A stretch of 64,000 nt of DNA from Ornithodoros turicata (lineage: Eukaryota > Arthropoda > Arachnida > Ixodida > Argasidae): NCBI RefSeq assembly GCF_037126465.1, contig NC_088201.1:26582550-26646549 (forward strand). The letters are read 5' to 3'. Below the pieces are notes generated by a model. It was not told where the DNA came from. It did not search any database and saw only the letters and a program-made list of their open reading frames with translations. Positions 46,201 through 56,144 of the stretch are shown one piece after another (within the stretch, counting starts at the first letter, position 1; the number at the start of each line of letters is the position of its first letter). A program made the translations under genes and the position numbers.

Positions 46201-47386
46201 TCGAAATTACTTACGTCTATCAGGTTCTTACGTCTCAGACTTTTTATAATAAAACTTGTAATTTTGATTGTAATCGTATTGGTTAAGAATATCTTCTTTG
46301 ATTAAATGTGCTACTGCATTTTAATTCTGATTCATTGAAAACTTGTGTGTATGATTACAGTTAATAAGAAATATGGTGTTTGATCTGTGATACTTATTCA
46401 ATGCTATTGTATCGTACCTGTAATAAGTATATTCTTTGTTACATGTATTGTATTGTGTTTTTATTTATTCTATTTCAGGTCGTGAAGGTTTTTTGGCTGG
46501 GTTTTTCTCCTCAACACAGTCACAGCATAATTCCTTGCACTATTGACTTTAATAAATATATTTTCACTTGTACTTTTGTGTATGGCTATCCTTTGCATGT
46601 CTATACTTGCATGTAAACCGCCCACTGCACACTTGTTGTACCGGAAAAAAATTCTGAGGGAAGTCTGCCCAGGTGCAAAACTGACGAAAGAAGTCGGCCC
46701 AGGCTGAAAAATACGCTACGATAAGCGCACGCGCAGCCCTCCCCCCGCCGGTAAGCGCGGAGAATCCGCCGCGCGCGGGAACATATACGCGCAGGACTCA
46801 GGGCAGGGCCCAGGGGTCCATACAACGTACTAGCCCCCGGTCTCTCTCGGCCAGACACAGTACTACTCAGGTGATAATATCAGAGCCATGAAAACCGTGT
46901 TCGTAGCAGTGGGCTTTTTGGTGGCCTGCGCCGTGCACTAACTAACAACAATGTACTGGCTGCGAAAACTAAAAGGAATCCCCACTTCCAGAAGCGAAGA
47001 ACACATCGTGCACAATGCAACACTGTAGTGCCGATGCAACGTACTGATGTGCTTTTCTTTTTACACCAACGCAGGCTACTCCATGACAGAGCTCACGGGC
47101 TTCTTGACCATGCCAACAACAAACCCGGAGTCCATAGGAGCACCCTTTCCTATGACGGAAATAAAGGTACCAGTAAAGGCGCATTCTGTGCGTCCTTGGA
47201 GCACATCAGGAAATATGTGAGAACATTATGACCATATGTAGATAATCAACGTTGCGACCAAGGAATCGCTCGGTCCTAATGAAGACGGAGAGATCTGTGC
47301 GAGAGGGCCTCAGGTGATGAAGGGTTACCTCAACAGGAAAGAAGCAACAGAGCAGACGATAGATGCAGAGGGATGGCTGCACACAG
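31271..47386 (+). CDS. Acyl-CoA synthetase, 4CL/luciferase-like, 3' end not in window
   Basis: Eight exons: 31271-31396, 36690-36894, 39843-39949, 40015-40217, 40290-40473, 42387-42558, 47075-47166 and 47242-47386. All have AG/GT borders and matching phases, giving 411 residues of an expected ~540. The N-terminus includes [14 protein letters not shown]. Exon 2 gives the [20 protein letters not shown] block. Exon 4 has the AMP-binding P-loop [11 protein letters not shown]. Exons 6/7 join to GYSMTEL (adenylate-binding). Exon 8 has [16 protein letters not shown] and ends AEGWLHTG. The enzyme family activates carboxylic acids with ATP and joins them to CoA; firefly luciferase is a member. The substrate is unknown. 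The C-terminal hinge, the catalytic lysine and any peroxisomal signal are missing, because the intron after 47386 is filled by satellite and no next exon appears before 64000. Confidence 0.92.
31397..33950. other. Acyl-CoA synthetase intron 1, GTTGGCC-rich repeat
   Basis: Between exons 1 and 2. From about 32630 to 33070 and 33770 to 33950 the sequence is full of GGCCAACGTTGGC and CTTGGCC-type words, the same vocabulary as the block at 34540-35400. The overlapping frames between 32451 and 33309 are side-products of this repeat. No second gene is seen. Confidence 0.5.
34131..34541. mobile_element. Foldback element with ~165-bp arms
   Basis: The arms 34131-34297 and 34368-34541 are inverted copies with few differences. 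Both carry GCAGGGCGCTGTCGGTATTA, and both carry ACTGCAACAAATGACCCGCT or its inverse. About 70 bp of unrelated sequence separates them. A further stretch on the left, beginning ACAGGGTGTTTCAG at 33950, looks like the outer terminus of the element. The matching right terminus is absent. Confidence 0.7.
34542..35400. repeat. Tandem duplication of a ~350-bp GTTGGCC-rich repeat
   Basis: Two direct copies: 34542-35127 (interrupted by a MITE at 34629-34863) and 35128-35400. Both start ATCGGTGGGCC, share GCCCAGACTTGGTTCTACAC and continue with GTATTAAGTCGGGCCGAGTA and CGGCATTTT..CGTTGTTT. The second copy preserves the sequence of the MITE's insertion site. Confidence 0.7.
34629..34863. mobile_element. 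Foldback MITE with TA target duplication
   Basis: The termini CACTCTTAAAAATGAACTTC and its near-inverse continue into arms of about 110 bp, with a ~14-bp loop (GCCGTGCATAATGGC region). TA lies on both sides. The neighbouring repeat copy at 35216 shows the undisturbed site as TTTTATAGGTC. The TA duplication suggests Tc1/mariner-type mobilisation. Non-coding. Confidence 0.8.
35797..36062 (-). mobile_element. Second SINE-like family, reverse orientation
   Basis: On the minus strand, the right part has an A-box-like TGGCAGGGTGTACCGG and a B-box GAGTTCGAGCCCGG (36025-36005), a tRNA-like head. It is followed by a ~200-bp body ending in TTGTCTCGCGACGTAAA. Fragments of the 3' end (CGCGAGACAACTGAG) occur at 33731 and 18284. 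This suggests a tRNA-derived SINE distinct from the Ruka-like family. Confidence 0.55.
36103..36265 (+). mobile_element. Ruka-like SINE, 5' part
   Basis: The head carries GCTCCCGTGGCTTTGTGGC (A-box region) and GGGTTTGAATCCAGG (B-box), followed by CGCCGGCTGTGCAGTCTGG and GACAAATGCCGGCACAG. The 3' body is missing. It ends in a small inverted repeat, CACAGCCCCCT/AGGGGGCTGTG. Confidence 0.75.
37302..37466. repeat. Hairpin element, ~77-bp arms
   Basis: ACGAAAAATAAATGGAACGG at the left is matched by its inverse at the right. Both arms contain TTGACAAGCTTTCGGACGGA or its inverse, and the centre CTTCATCCGGTGCGATGAAG is itself palindromic. It lies in the acyl-CoA synthetase intron between exons 2 and 3. 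Confidence 0.75.
38170..38203. repeat. GGAT microsatellite
   Basis: Tandem GGAT/GGAC units, about eight copies, in an intron of the acyl-CoA synthetase gene. Confidence 0.8.
38330..38610 (+). mobile_element. Ruka-like SINE, full-length copy
   Basis: The most complete copy in the window. Its tRNA-like head has TGTGGCATAGTGGTCGGTG (A-box) and GCGGGTTCGAATCCCCG (B-box). The body has GGCTGTGCTGTCTTGGGG, CAGACGAATGTCGGCACAG, GAAGTCGGCCCAGGACGCAT, CTCCTTCCTACTGTCCTCTC and CTGTACGCCGCTCACAGCC. The end is CTTCGCGGCGCTAACACG plus an A-rich tail. It is likely Pol III-derived. Six more partial or near-full-length copies are in the window. Confidence 0.85.
38733..39770. mobile_element. hAT-type DNA transposon, non-autonomous, 1038 bp
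   Basis: It begins CAGGGTGTCGGAGCGAACCG and ends CGGTTCGACACCCTG. A perfect 8-bp duplication GCTTCTAC lies at 38725-38732 and 39771-39778. Subterminal sequence is full of AACCGGAAC/GTTCCGGTT words, typical subterminal motifs of hAT elements. No transposase frame is present. It lies in the acyl-CoA synthetase intron, ending only 73 bp before exon 3. Confidence 0.85.
40474..42386. other. Acyl-CoA synthetase intron 5
   Basis: No second gene or clear mobile-element terminus is recognised. An A-run of about 20 lies at 41282-41300. Confidence 0.4.
42671..43303. mobile_element. GC-rich GCACTGCACGGGC element, copy 1
   Basis: The left end CAGCACTGCACGGGCC and the right end GAGCCCTTGCAGTGCTCT are diverged inverted termini. 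The interior is dominated by GGGCCCGGCCC words. A stretch at about 42905-43030 containing CATCCACC..CTAGCCTGCAT-like sequence is an insertion of the repeat also found beside the hairpin at 28995. A second copy of the element lies at 62277-62672. Confidence 0.6.
43324..43551. mobile_element. hAT-type MITE with CATGGGCGT termini
   Basis: The termini CATGGGCGTGCC and GGAACGCCCATG are flanked by a perfect 8-bp duplication GATACGAT (43316-43323 and 43552-43559). A fragment of the interior (CAAGGTCACTCGTGAAAGTT) recurs in diverged form at 26309-26328. Non-coding. Confidence 0.8.
43841..44020. repeat. Imperfect inverted repeat, ~85-bp arms
   Basis: ATGGTATCATTTCCTTGAGC at the left matches the inverse of GCTCAGGAAATGATACCAT at the right. 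The inner parts are both built of TCTAGTCTAG and CCTAGCA words. It is probably a small foldback element. Confidence 0.6.
44740..44935 (-). pseudogene. PIF1/Helitron helicase C-terminal relic
   Basis: A minus-strand frame reads [19 protein letters not shown] followed by VDNDF. This matches the conserved C-terminal block of PIF1-family helicases, including those of Helitron transposons ('xYVALSRVxSLxGLxLxN'). Sequence on either side is frame-broken. No Helitron ends were found. Confidence 0.55.
45452..46777. mobile_element. Foldback DNA element with ~500-bp inverted arms
   Basis: The left arm (45452-45977) and right arm (46296-46777) are inverted copies from GCGCGCGGCG inward. Shared landmarks are GCGCTTACCGGCGG, CTGGGCCGACTTC, AGTGAAAATATATTTATTAA and TACAATACATGTAACAAAG, each inverted on the other side. 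The left arm has one extra copy of a ~31-bp GC-rich subrepeat. The ~318-bp centre is AT-rich and non-coding. Frames at 45461-45836 and 46380-46858 are arm by-products. No clear target duplication was found. It lies in the acyl-CoA synthetase intron between exons 6 and 7. Confidence 0.75.
46888..46941 (+). other. Orphan signal-peptide-like micro-ORF
   Basis: ATG at 46888 opens 17 codons, [17 protein letters not shown], then TAA. This is a textbook signal peptide without a mature part. It could be the first exon of a secreted protein (possible but poor donor GTGCAC near its end) left behind after rearrangement, or chance. It sits about 110 bp after the foldback element and inside the acyl-CoA synthetase intron. 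Confidence 0.25.
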
Positions 47387-49539
47387 GTAAGGAGACAGAA
47401 CTCATATTTCGAGTGGAATGTTGATTCCACTGCGCCATCCTGTGAGCCATAGGAAGGTGAGGGCCACTGAAGCTTTGAGGGGATGTGATGTGAGAACAAT
47501 ACATGTGAGGGTTACGAGCAGTGGAGGCCATTCTGTGAGTCGAAGGAATGTGAGGCGCACCGAAGCTTTGAGGGGATATGTGATATGATGCGAGTCCAAT
47601 ACATTTAAGGGTGAAGAGCTGTGAAGTCAGAATGACTTCACAGCTCTTCACCTTGTCCAATGGCCTTGGCCAATGCCATCCTGTGAGTCGAAGGAATGTG
47701 AGGGGATGTGATGTGAGACCAATGTGAGCGTGACGAGCAGTGAGGCCATCCTGTGAGAAGGAATGTGAGGGGCACTGAAGCTTTGAGCGGGATGTGATAT
47801 GATGCGAATCTAATATGTACATTTGAGGCTGAAGAGCAGTGGTGCCATCCTGTGTGTCGAAGGATTGTGAAAGGCACTGAAGTTTTGAGGGAATATGATG
47901 TGAGAGCGATGCGTGTGACAGTTACGATCAGTGAGGCCATCCTGTGAGTCGAAAGAACGTGAAGGGCACCGAAGCTTTGAAGGGATGTGATGTGAGCCCA
48001 ATACATCTGAGGGTGACGAGCAGTGAAGCCATCCTGTGAGCCGAAGGAATATGAGGGGCACTGAAGCTTTGAGGGGATGTGATGTGAAACAAATACACAC
48101 GAGGGTGACGATAAGTGATGCCAACTTGTCAGTCGAAGGAATGTGAGGGGCACTGGAGCTTTGAGCGGGATGTGATATGATGCGAATCTAATATGTACAT
48201 TTGAGGCTGAAGAGCAATGGTGCCATCCTGTGTGTCGAAGGATTGTGAAAGGCACTGAAGTTTTGAGGGAATATGATGTGAGAGCGATGCGTGTAACAGT
48301 TACGATCAGTGAGGCCATCCTGTGAGTCGAAAGAACGTGAAGGGCACCGAAGCTTTGAAGGGATGTGATGTGAGCCCAATACATCTGAGGGTGACGAGCA
48401 GTGAAGCCATCCTGTGAGCCGAAGGAATATGAGGGGCACTGAAGCTTTGAGGGGATGTGATGTGAAACAAATAAACACGAGGGTGACGGTAAGTGATGCC
48501 AACTTGTCAGTCGAAGGAATGTGAGGGGCACTGGAGCTTTGAGGGGATGTGATCTGAGACCAATACATTGAGGGCAACGAGCAGTGAAGCCATCCTGCGA
48601 GTAGAAGTAATGTGAAGGCCACTGAAGCTTTGGAGGGATATGATGTGACAACAATACATGTGAGGATGACAAGCAGTCAGTCCATCCTGTGAGTCGAAGG
48701 AATGTGAGGGGATATGATGCAAGTCCATACATTTGAGGGGAAAGAGCATTGATGCCAACAGTCGAAGGAATGTGAGGGACACTGAAGCTGTGAGGGGATG
48801 CCATGTGAGACCAATACATGTGAGGGTTACGAGCAGTGAGGTCATCCTGTGAGTCGAAGGAATGTGACGGGCACTGAAGCTTTGAGGGTTTGTGATATAA
48901 TGCTAGTCCAATACATTGAGGGTGACGAGCAGTGAGGCCATCCTGTGAGTCGAAGGAATGTGAGGGGATGTGACGTGAGGCCAATACATGTAAGTGTGAC
49001 GAGCAGTGAGGCTATCCTGTGAATCAAATGAATGTGAGGGGCAATGCGACTTCGAGGGGATGTGATATGGTGCGAGTCTAATACATGTGAGGGAGAAGAG
49101 CAGTGAAGCCATCCTGTGGGTCGAAGGAATGTGAGGGGCACTGAAGCTTTGAGGGGATGTGATGTGAGACCAATACATGTGAGGGTGACGAGCAGTGAGG
49201 CTATTCTGTGGGTCGAAGGAATGCAAGGGGCACTGAAGCTTTGAGGGGATGTGAAGCGAGACCAATACATGTGAGGGAGAAGAGCACTGAAGCCATCCTG
49301 TGAGTCGAACGAATGTGAGGGACACTGAAGCTTTGAGGGGTCGTGATATGATGCGAGTCCAATACAGTTGAGGATGAAGGGCAGTGAGGCCATCCTGTGA
49401 GTCGAAGGAACATGAGGGGCACCGAAGCTTCCAGGGAATTCAGTGTTGACCAATACATGTGAGGCTGACGAACAGTGATGGCAACAGTCGAAGGAATGTG
49501 AGGGACACAGACGCGGGGATGTGATATGATGTGAGTCCT

Positions 49540-49815
49540 GTTTTCTCTAAAATTCTAGAATCAATAATACACGTTAGATTATGAAAATTTGCTGACAAGT
49601 ATAAGCTGATTGCTAGGGAACAGTTTGGCTTTCGGAAAGGTTTATCTACAGAACATGCATTGTTATGTCAAAAAGAATGTATACTTAAAAATATGGAAAA
49701 TCGCAAGCTTACTTTAGGTATCTTCTTAGACCTTACAAAGGCCTTTGACTGCGTTAATCATAGCTCGCAAAATAATAAAATAAATTTCATTCATTCGTTC
49801 ACTCATTCATTCAAT
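49540..49815 (+). mobile_element. LINE reverse-transcriptase fragment in the satellite
   Basis: The plus-strand frame reads VFSKILESIIHVRL, a stop, then REQFGFRKGLSTEHALL and LGIFLDLTKAFDCVNH. These are the core blocks of a non-LTR reverse transcriptase. It breaks off directly into a tail of CATT/CATTCATTCG repeats, so both ends are truncated. The family differs from the LINE at 53740. Confidence 0.7.
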
Positions 49816-50003
49816 AGATTTGAGGGTGAGGCGCAGTGAGGCCATCCTGTGAGTAGGAGGAGTGTGAAGGGCACTGATGCTTTGAGAGGATGTGATGTGA
49901 GACCAATACATGTGAGGTTGACAAGCAGTGGGCCATCCTGTGAGTAGAAGGAATGTGAGGGGATATCATGAAAGTCCAATTTGAGGGAGAAGAGCAGTGA
50001 AGC

Positions 50004-50161
50004 TGTAGGAAGGAAAGCAAAGACCAGGCAATGCCAGCGAACAAGACAGGTTTACTGTGGGCAGCGCAAAGTCAGCTAAGAACTGAGGCACGCGACAAAG
50101 TGCACGCACGCCCACTGTAGTTGTCGCTCTCTTCTAACAGATATAACGCCCTCTGCTAACA
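50004..50161 (-). repeat. Copia 3' LTR
   Basis: 158 bp, about 97% identical to 56145-56308 apart from a 6-bp deletion near 50058. Contains ATATAACGCCCTCTGCTAACA. Next to the polypurine tract. Confidence 0.88.
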
Positions 50162-50179
50162 CCCCCCCCCCCTCGACAA

Positions 50180-53100
50180 CTAGGGCTTAATAAGGCCCAT
50201 GCGCTCTCTGGTGGTCTCGAAGTGCTGTCGTGGAAGGGGCTTCGTCAACGCGTCGGCAACCATCTCGCCCGTTTGACAATATTCGAACTCAACGTGTCCG
50301 CGTTGCACCAAGTCTCTGAGGTGGTGGTGGCGAACGTCGATGTGTTTCGTTCTCGCGCTCAGACCTTCTCCAAGCGCAAGCTTGATGTAGCCTTGATTGT
50401 CTTCAAGCATGCGAGTGGGCTCAGCCAGACGGTGACCAAAACTTGGCAAAAGGTGTTGTAGCCAAAGGACTTCTTGTGAAGCGTACGCTGCCGCGACGTA
50501 CTCTGCTTCAGTAGAAGACAGAGCAACGGAAAGGTGCTTCCTCGTTGACCAGGAGATGGGGCTGCCTCCGAATTGTATCAGGTATCCACTGGTCGATTTA
50601 CGATCCGACAAGTCTCCAGCCCAATCCGCGTCTACGTAGCACACTAGCTGCATGCCTGGGTCTGCTGTAAGCTTCAGCTTGAGGTCTCGAGTATGATTGA
50701 GGTACCGCAACAACTTCTTGACGGCATCCCAGTCTCGCTGCCGCGGTTTACTGATGCGGCGGCACAGGACCGCAATTGCGCATGAAATATCCGGACGGGT
50801 GGTCGTACTAAGGTACAGAAGCTCTCCTACAGCCTGCCGATATTGTTTATTGCTGGAGAGCAAGTCCTCATCCCCAGTTAGCATACTCCACGTCCATTGG
50901 AGTGCGCCTTGTCTTAGCGTCGACCAGACTGTACTTTTCCACCAAAGCGTTTATCTTGCTTCTCTGGTGAATAAAGAAACAATTATCTTGCCGTCTTTCG
51001 ACCTCAATTCCAAGATAGCGGCTGACGTAACCGAGGTCCTTCAGCACGAAATGCCGATTCAAGCTTCTCCAAACGTTGGTAATGACTAGGTCGTCTTCGT
51101 GACAGATCAACATGTCATCTACGTACAGTAGAATATACATGCGACCGCCACCTATTGTTCTCGAGTATAAACAGGGGTCTGCTTCACTGCGGCTGAACCC
51201 TTCCTGCAGGAGCACGTCATTTGCCTTTACGTTCCATGCTCTCGCGGCTTGCTTCAGCCCATAAAGAGACTTCTGCAGTTTGCAACCGAGGTGTTCTTCC
51301 CCTTTGGCAACAAATCCTTCTGGCTGTTTCATATCTATATCTTCGTTAATGTCACCGTTCAGGAAGGCTGTCTTTACGTCAAAATGGCGTACCTTTAGTT
51401 TCTGTGCCGCAGATATTGTAAGGAGTACTCGCAGAGTAGTCAGCTTCGCAACGGGGGCAAATGTAGCGTCATAATCCTCCCCATACTTCTGCGAGTACCC
51501 TTGGGCAACAAGCCTCGCCTTGTACCTCTCAACGTTACCGTCCTTATCCCGCTTAGTCTTGAAAATCCATTTGCAGCCGAAAGGTCGTTTTCCTGGGGGT
51601 AACTCCACAAGGACCCATGTGTTCAGCTGGTGGAGTGACGCGATTTCCTCATGAGCGGCGTCAATCCACTTGGTCCTTTCAACAGGAGGCAACATCTGCA
51701 CCTCCCTCCAGCTCGCCGGGTCTGCAGGAACTGTCGCTTGAGCAACATATGTGAGGCGACTTGGAGGGACGCCTTTGTTGCTCCTTGCTGATCGTCGAGG
51801 TCCAGGCGCTTCTGTGGCGGTCTCATCCCCCGTGGGAGAGACATATGGTGTGCTCCGTCTTGCGTCTCAGGTGAGCCCGAACACGACTCCAATTCAATCT
51901 CGCTTTGTCCAGAAACGCTTCCTCTCCGAGGCGTATTCGGGCCATACTTCGTACGGTCACCTGGGTATTCCACGGGGCGAGGACGCGCTGACCTGCTCAG
52001 TAACGACTCGGAACAGAACTTCTCCATGACTGGGCTCTCGTCAATGACCACACTTCGAGTCACTGTTACCTTGTGAGAGCCCTTGAGCAAGATCCTGTAT
52101 CCCTTCTGAGCTCGCCCATACCCAAGTAGAGTGCCCTCGACAGCACGACAATCCCACTTTCCGCGCTTCTCTTTTGGGACATGCACAAATGCTCGACTTC
52201 CAAACATTCGCAGGTGCTCTAGATTGGGTTTTGTTTCGTGCCACAACTCATACGGAGTCTTGTCGACGGCCTTACAAGGAAGACGGTTCTCAAGGTAACA
52301 AGCGGTCAGGACGGCTTCACCCCAGTACGTCTCTTGCAAGTCCGCCCCAAAGAGCATACTTCGTGCGCTCTCGCACAAAGTTCTGTTCTTTTGTTCAGCT
52401 ACGCCGTTCTGCTCGGGACTATACGGGACAGTGGTCTGTAACTCTACACCACGGCAACGCAGAACCTGCCGTGTTCTGCCGCCAGTATATTCGGTTCCGT
52501 TGTCCGCACGTAGGACCTTCGGGTTCCAAATTTGTTCTTCACGAACGCCAGGTACTCTTCAAGTTTCGAGGCAACTTCGTCCTTCGACTTCAGGAGGTAG
52601 AGAATGGTGTATCTGGAGAAGTCGTCGATGAGTGTAAGAAATGTACCGGTTCCGACTTGGTGTAAGAACCTTCATAGGCCCGCAGACGTCAGTGTGCACT
52701 AAGTCCAGAACTGCTTGAGCTCGAGAAGAGCTCGCTTTTAGAAATGATGCTTTTTTCATTTTTCCTTTTTTGCAACTAGTGCATTTGAGAACATGGTTGC
52801 AGGCTTTGACATCGATTCCATCCGCCAGACTATCCGTATGCAAAAGCTTCACCGCATCAGCATCCCGGTGCCCTAATCGGTGATGCCACACATGGATACA
52901 ATTCCGGTGGTCCGACGATTGCGTGAGGTTCGCCATCTCTTTTCCAGCTGTCGAGAGACGGTACAGGTCACGGTTAATCTTCCCTGTAGCAATGACAACC
53001 TTGCCCTTTGTGACGGTGCACTCTTCTCCGCAAAACGACACCACGTTGCCGAGCTCCGTTAACTTCTTAACAGATAGAAGGTTGCTGTCCAAGGAGGGTA

Positions 53101-53735
53101 CGTAGAGTACATTTCTTACACGAACCTTCTTCACTGCTGATGGGGATACTCTACAGTGCAAGATGCCGTCACCAACTCCCTGGGAAGATACCTATTGCCC
53201 GTTTGCCACGGTGACAACTTCTGTCCTGTCCCTGTAGTTCTCAGTGAAGAAGTTCCGATCGTTACACATGTGACTTGTGGCGCTGGAGTCCACGTACCAG
53301 TCCCAGTTCTTCGACGGAGAATCTCTCGTCAGCAAGAAAGAAACTTCAGACGACGATGAATGCTGAGACATCGCTGTCCTAGCCCGTTGTCTGTTCCGCT
53401 GTTTCTGCGGACGTTTCCCGTGCGCCTTCCAGGCAGGGCAGTCCTTCCTGAAGTGACCAAGCTTCTTGCAGTAATAGCACTCTCTTGTCGAAGCCGCTGT
53501 CTTAGAACTCCGCTGGCCATGAGCTTGAAGCGCTGCTTCCGAGTCGTGTGTCGAACCTGCCGACTCCTGCTTCCGTTTAAATTCATCCACGAGCTTCCCT
53601 TTAACATATTCCAGAGTAAGGTCGTCATCTGGGCGCGCATCAAGGGCTGTGACGAGCGTCTCATAGGTCTCTTGAAGGCCGCTTAGAAGGAGGGCAGCCA
53701 CTTGAAAATCTGTCGTTTCCTGCCCGATGCCCCTT
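50180..53735 (-). pseudogene. Copia pol: protease, integrase, reverse transcriptase, RNase H
   Basis: Minus strand, in order: a zinc knuckle CYYCKKLGHFRKDC (end of gag, near 53450-53490); a protease site DSSATSH near 53265, where copia elements normally have DSG; an in-frame TAG at about 53189-53191; the pre-integrase HHRLGH..CTSCKKGK zinc finger; the integrase core with TDVCGP, ADNGTEYTG and PYSPEQNGVAEQKNRT; a reverse transcriptase (51701-50868) with YVDDM; and RNase H (50884-50180) with YVDADWAGD and STEAEYVA. Frames change near 52660, 51750 and 50880. The Gly-to-Ser change, the stop and the frameshifts all argue against activity. Confidence 0.88.
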
Positions 53736-53739
53736 AATC

Positions 53740-55694
53740 TATTTCTATTTCTATTTATTTCATTTCCAAAAATACAGAAATGAGGTCCAGGTACAAAAGG
53801 CGGAGCCTGACGAGGTACCTGGACCGACAAACAGGAATGCATACAGACAAACATAAACAGTCGGCGGATATCTGTGCGCCATTACAGTGTCTATTGCAAC
53901 GTGATTATGCAGTAGTAACATCGATAACATTTTTTACATGTACAGTACAAGTACTCCACTGTTCGTGGATGTTCATCTCTCACCTAGATGGTACACACAA
54001 AAGAGAAAAAAGAAATACAGCGCTGTGCAAAGTGTCCTTTAGCCAAAGGCACACGCAACCATACTAAGGTTTACCATTTTAAAATAGCTTAATGTTATAA
54101 TTGACATCTAAATATGAGCGGAAGAGTCCTCTGAACTGTGCCTGTGTGTACTCAGGCTTTACAAAATTTGCAAATTTGTTTAAAAATTGAGGCACTAGAT
54201 AGGCCATGGATTGATACCCGTAGTTGGTTCGCACACATGGCGTTGTGTAATTCCTGAAGTGCCTTAGCCCATACGTCGTGGTTTTAGTTGTAAGGTTTAT
54301 GCGATTTTCCTTAACTTCTTTATGAATATGAATTCCGAGTTTTAAAATGAACATTTGTTTAACAGTAAGAATGTGAGCGTCGGAAAAGAGGTCTGGAGAA
54401 GGAGTAAAGAAGTCGGCATTTGTTAGAAAACGTATTGCTCTTCTCTGGAGAATGTGTAATTTGCCTAGGTTATTTGCTGATGTGTTGCCCCATACTAACA
54501 GGCAGTAGGAGAGTTTGGAATGGACAAGTGCGTAATAAATATTGCTCATGAGCCACCTTGGCAGTGCTCTTCTAATGCGACTGATAGCACCGATTACCTT
54601 GGATAGTTGTTTTGTAAGGTGATCAACATGCGTATTCCATAATAAATTCTCGTGAAACCATACGCCGAGGAATTTTATCTCAGAAACCTGTTCTAAGGGA
54701 ATCGCATTAATGCTTAGCGAGAACGTCGGGTCTGAGACCTTGTTGATAGATCGAAATATTATGAATTTCGCCTTGCTGACATTTGCCCTTAATCGATTTG
54801 CTGCTAGCCATCTGGAAAGGTGTTCTAGATAGCTGTTTATCAACGTGGCAAGGTGTGACAGGCTATGGTGGGAAAAAAAGATGTCAGTATCGTCGGCATA
54901 CAAAATTATATCTGGTGTGTTAGGAATGGAGACGATGTCATTGATGTAAAGAAGGAATAAGAGTGGACCCAGAATGGATCCCTGGGGTACCCCGTACTTT
55001 ATTAAAAGCTTATTAGATTCATAACCATGAAGCTTGACGTATTGGAAGCGCTCAGACAGATAGCTTTTTATTAATTCGTGAATCTTCCCGCGTAAACCAT
55101 AGGAATAACATTTTCGCAGTAAAATATCATGCTGTATCGAGTCAAACGCCTTTCTTAGGTCTAGGAATATGCCTACAGTATACCGCTTATCTTCTATATT
55201 TTCCACAATCTGGTCTCTGATTGTCATTAATGCGGTTTCAGTGGATTTCCCTTTCTGAAATCCATATTGTGCGTTTGTTATTATGTTATGTTTCAAAACG
55301 AATCTGGTGAGTCTGTCATTTATTATTCTCTCCACCACTTTTGAAAAGAGTGGCAAAACGGATATTGGGCGGTAGTTATTGAGGTCATTTCCATCTCCTC
55401 CTTTGCAAATTAGTGTAACTTTGGCTATTTTTAATGCGTCAGGGAAGGTACCAGTTTCTAAAATATTATTACACAAGTAGCAGAGCTTGTCACTAATAAG
55501 TGGCAATATGTGCTTTATTGGCTTTACTTTAAGGTCGTCGACGCCAGCAGCCAGCGAATTATCTAATCCGCACAATATCCCCTCAATCTCGGCAACTGTA
55601 GCCGGATAAAGATAGACAGAACTCACAGGGAACGAGCCAAATATTATCACATATTATTATCTATTATATCAATTATTAAATATTATCATGAATA
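53740..55694 (-). mobile_element. 5'-truncated LINE inserted in copia gag
   Basis: 1955 bp with a 5-bp target duplication TAATC (53735-53739 and 55695-55699). Minus-strand ORF 55650-54079 (523 codons, intact) encodes a reverse transcriptase: NNYRPISVLPLFSKVVERII, FQKGKSTETALM, GIFLDLRKAFDSIQHDIL, YGVPQGSILGPLLFLLYIND and LYADDT. The C-terminal region continues to the stop. The endonuclease domain is absent, so it is a 5'-truncated copy. The 3' end has AAATAG repeats in place of a poly-A tail, as in CR1/L2-type LINEs. The family assignment is tentative. Confidence 0.85.
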
Positions 55695-56111
55695 TAATCG
55701 CTCCACCAATTCCAATGTGCGCCTGACGTACCCTTGCATATCTTCGTCCTTGTCCAGTTTGGATTGGTACAGTTTCCTTAGCAGGTATAGCTTGTTGCTG
55801 AGATTCGCCCTCTCGTGTACCTTCCGGAGCTCGTCCCACATCTGCTTTGCCGTCGAACAGTTGCAAACATGCACTATTTGGCTATCGTCGATGCTGAGAC
55901 AGATGGTACTTTGGGCTTTACGATCTCCAGCAACCCACGAACTGGGAGGATTTTCGGGTGCAGCATCTGCAATGTATGTCCAGGTGTCTTCTCTGATCAG
56001 CAGCATTTTCATTTTAAACTTCCACGCCTGGTAGTTGCCATCCGACAGCTTCGCCACTGTGAACTTACTGGAGTCTCCCATGGCTTGACCCAGCAAACGA
56101 GACGGAGGCAA
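55695..56111 (-). pseudogene. Copia gag, N-terminal part
   Basis: A frame starting near 56111 (second Met GDSSKFTVAKLSDGNY, with the typical 'L.G.NY..W' copia gag start) runs for about 139 residues. It is cut by the LINE at 53740-55694 inside a helical stretch (RTLELVERL). Gag resumes on the other side of the insertion at about 53735 with GIGQETTDFQVA and ends in the zinc knuckle. Confidence 0.85.
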
Positions 56112-56144
56112 CTAGTGGTGAAGAGCGCAGCCTGTATCATAACC

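Noticed and set aside
45461..46858. Matching ORFs at both sides of the 45.4-46.8 kb element
   Set aside because: They are the two inverted arms of the same foldback element read in mirror image.
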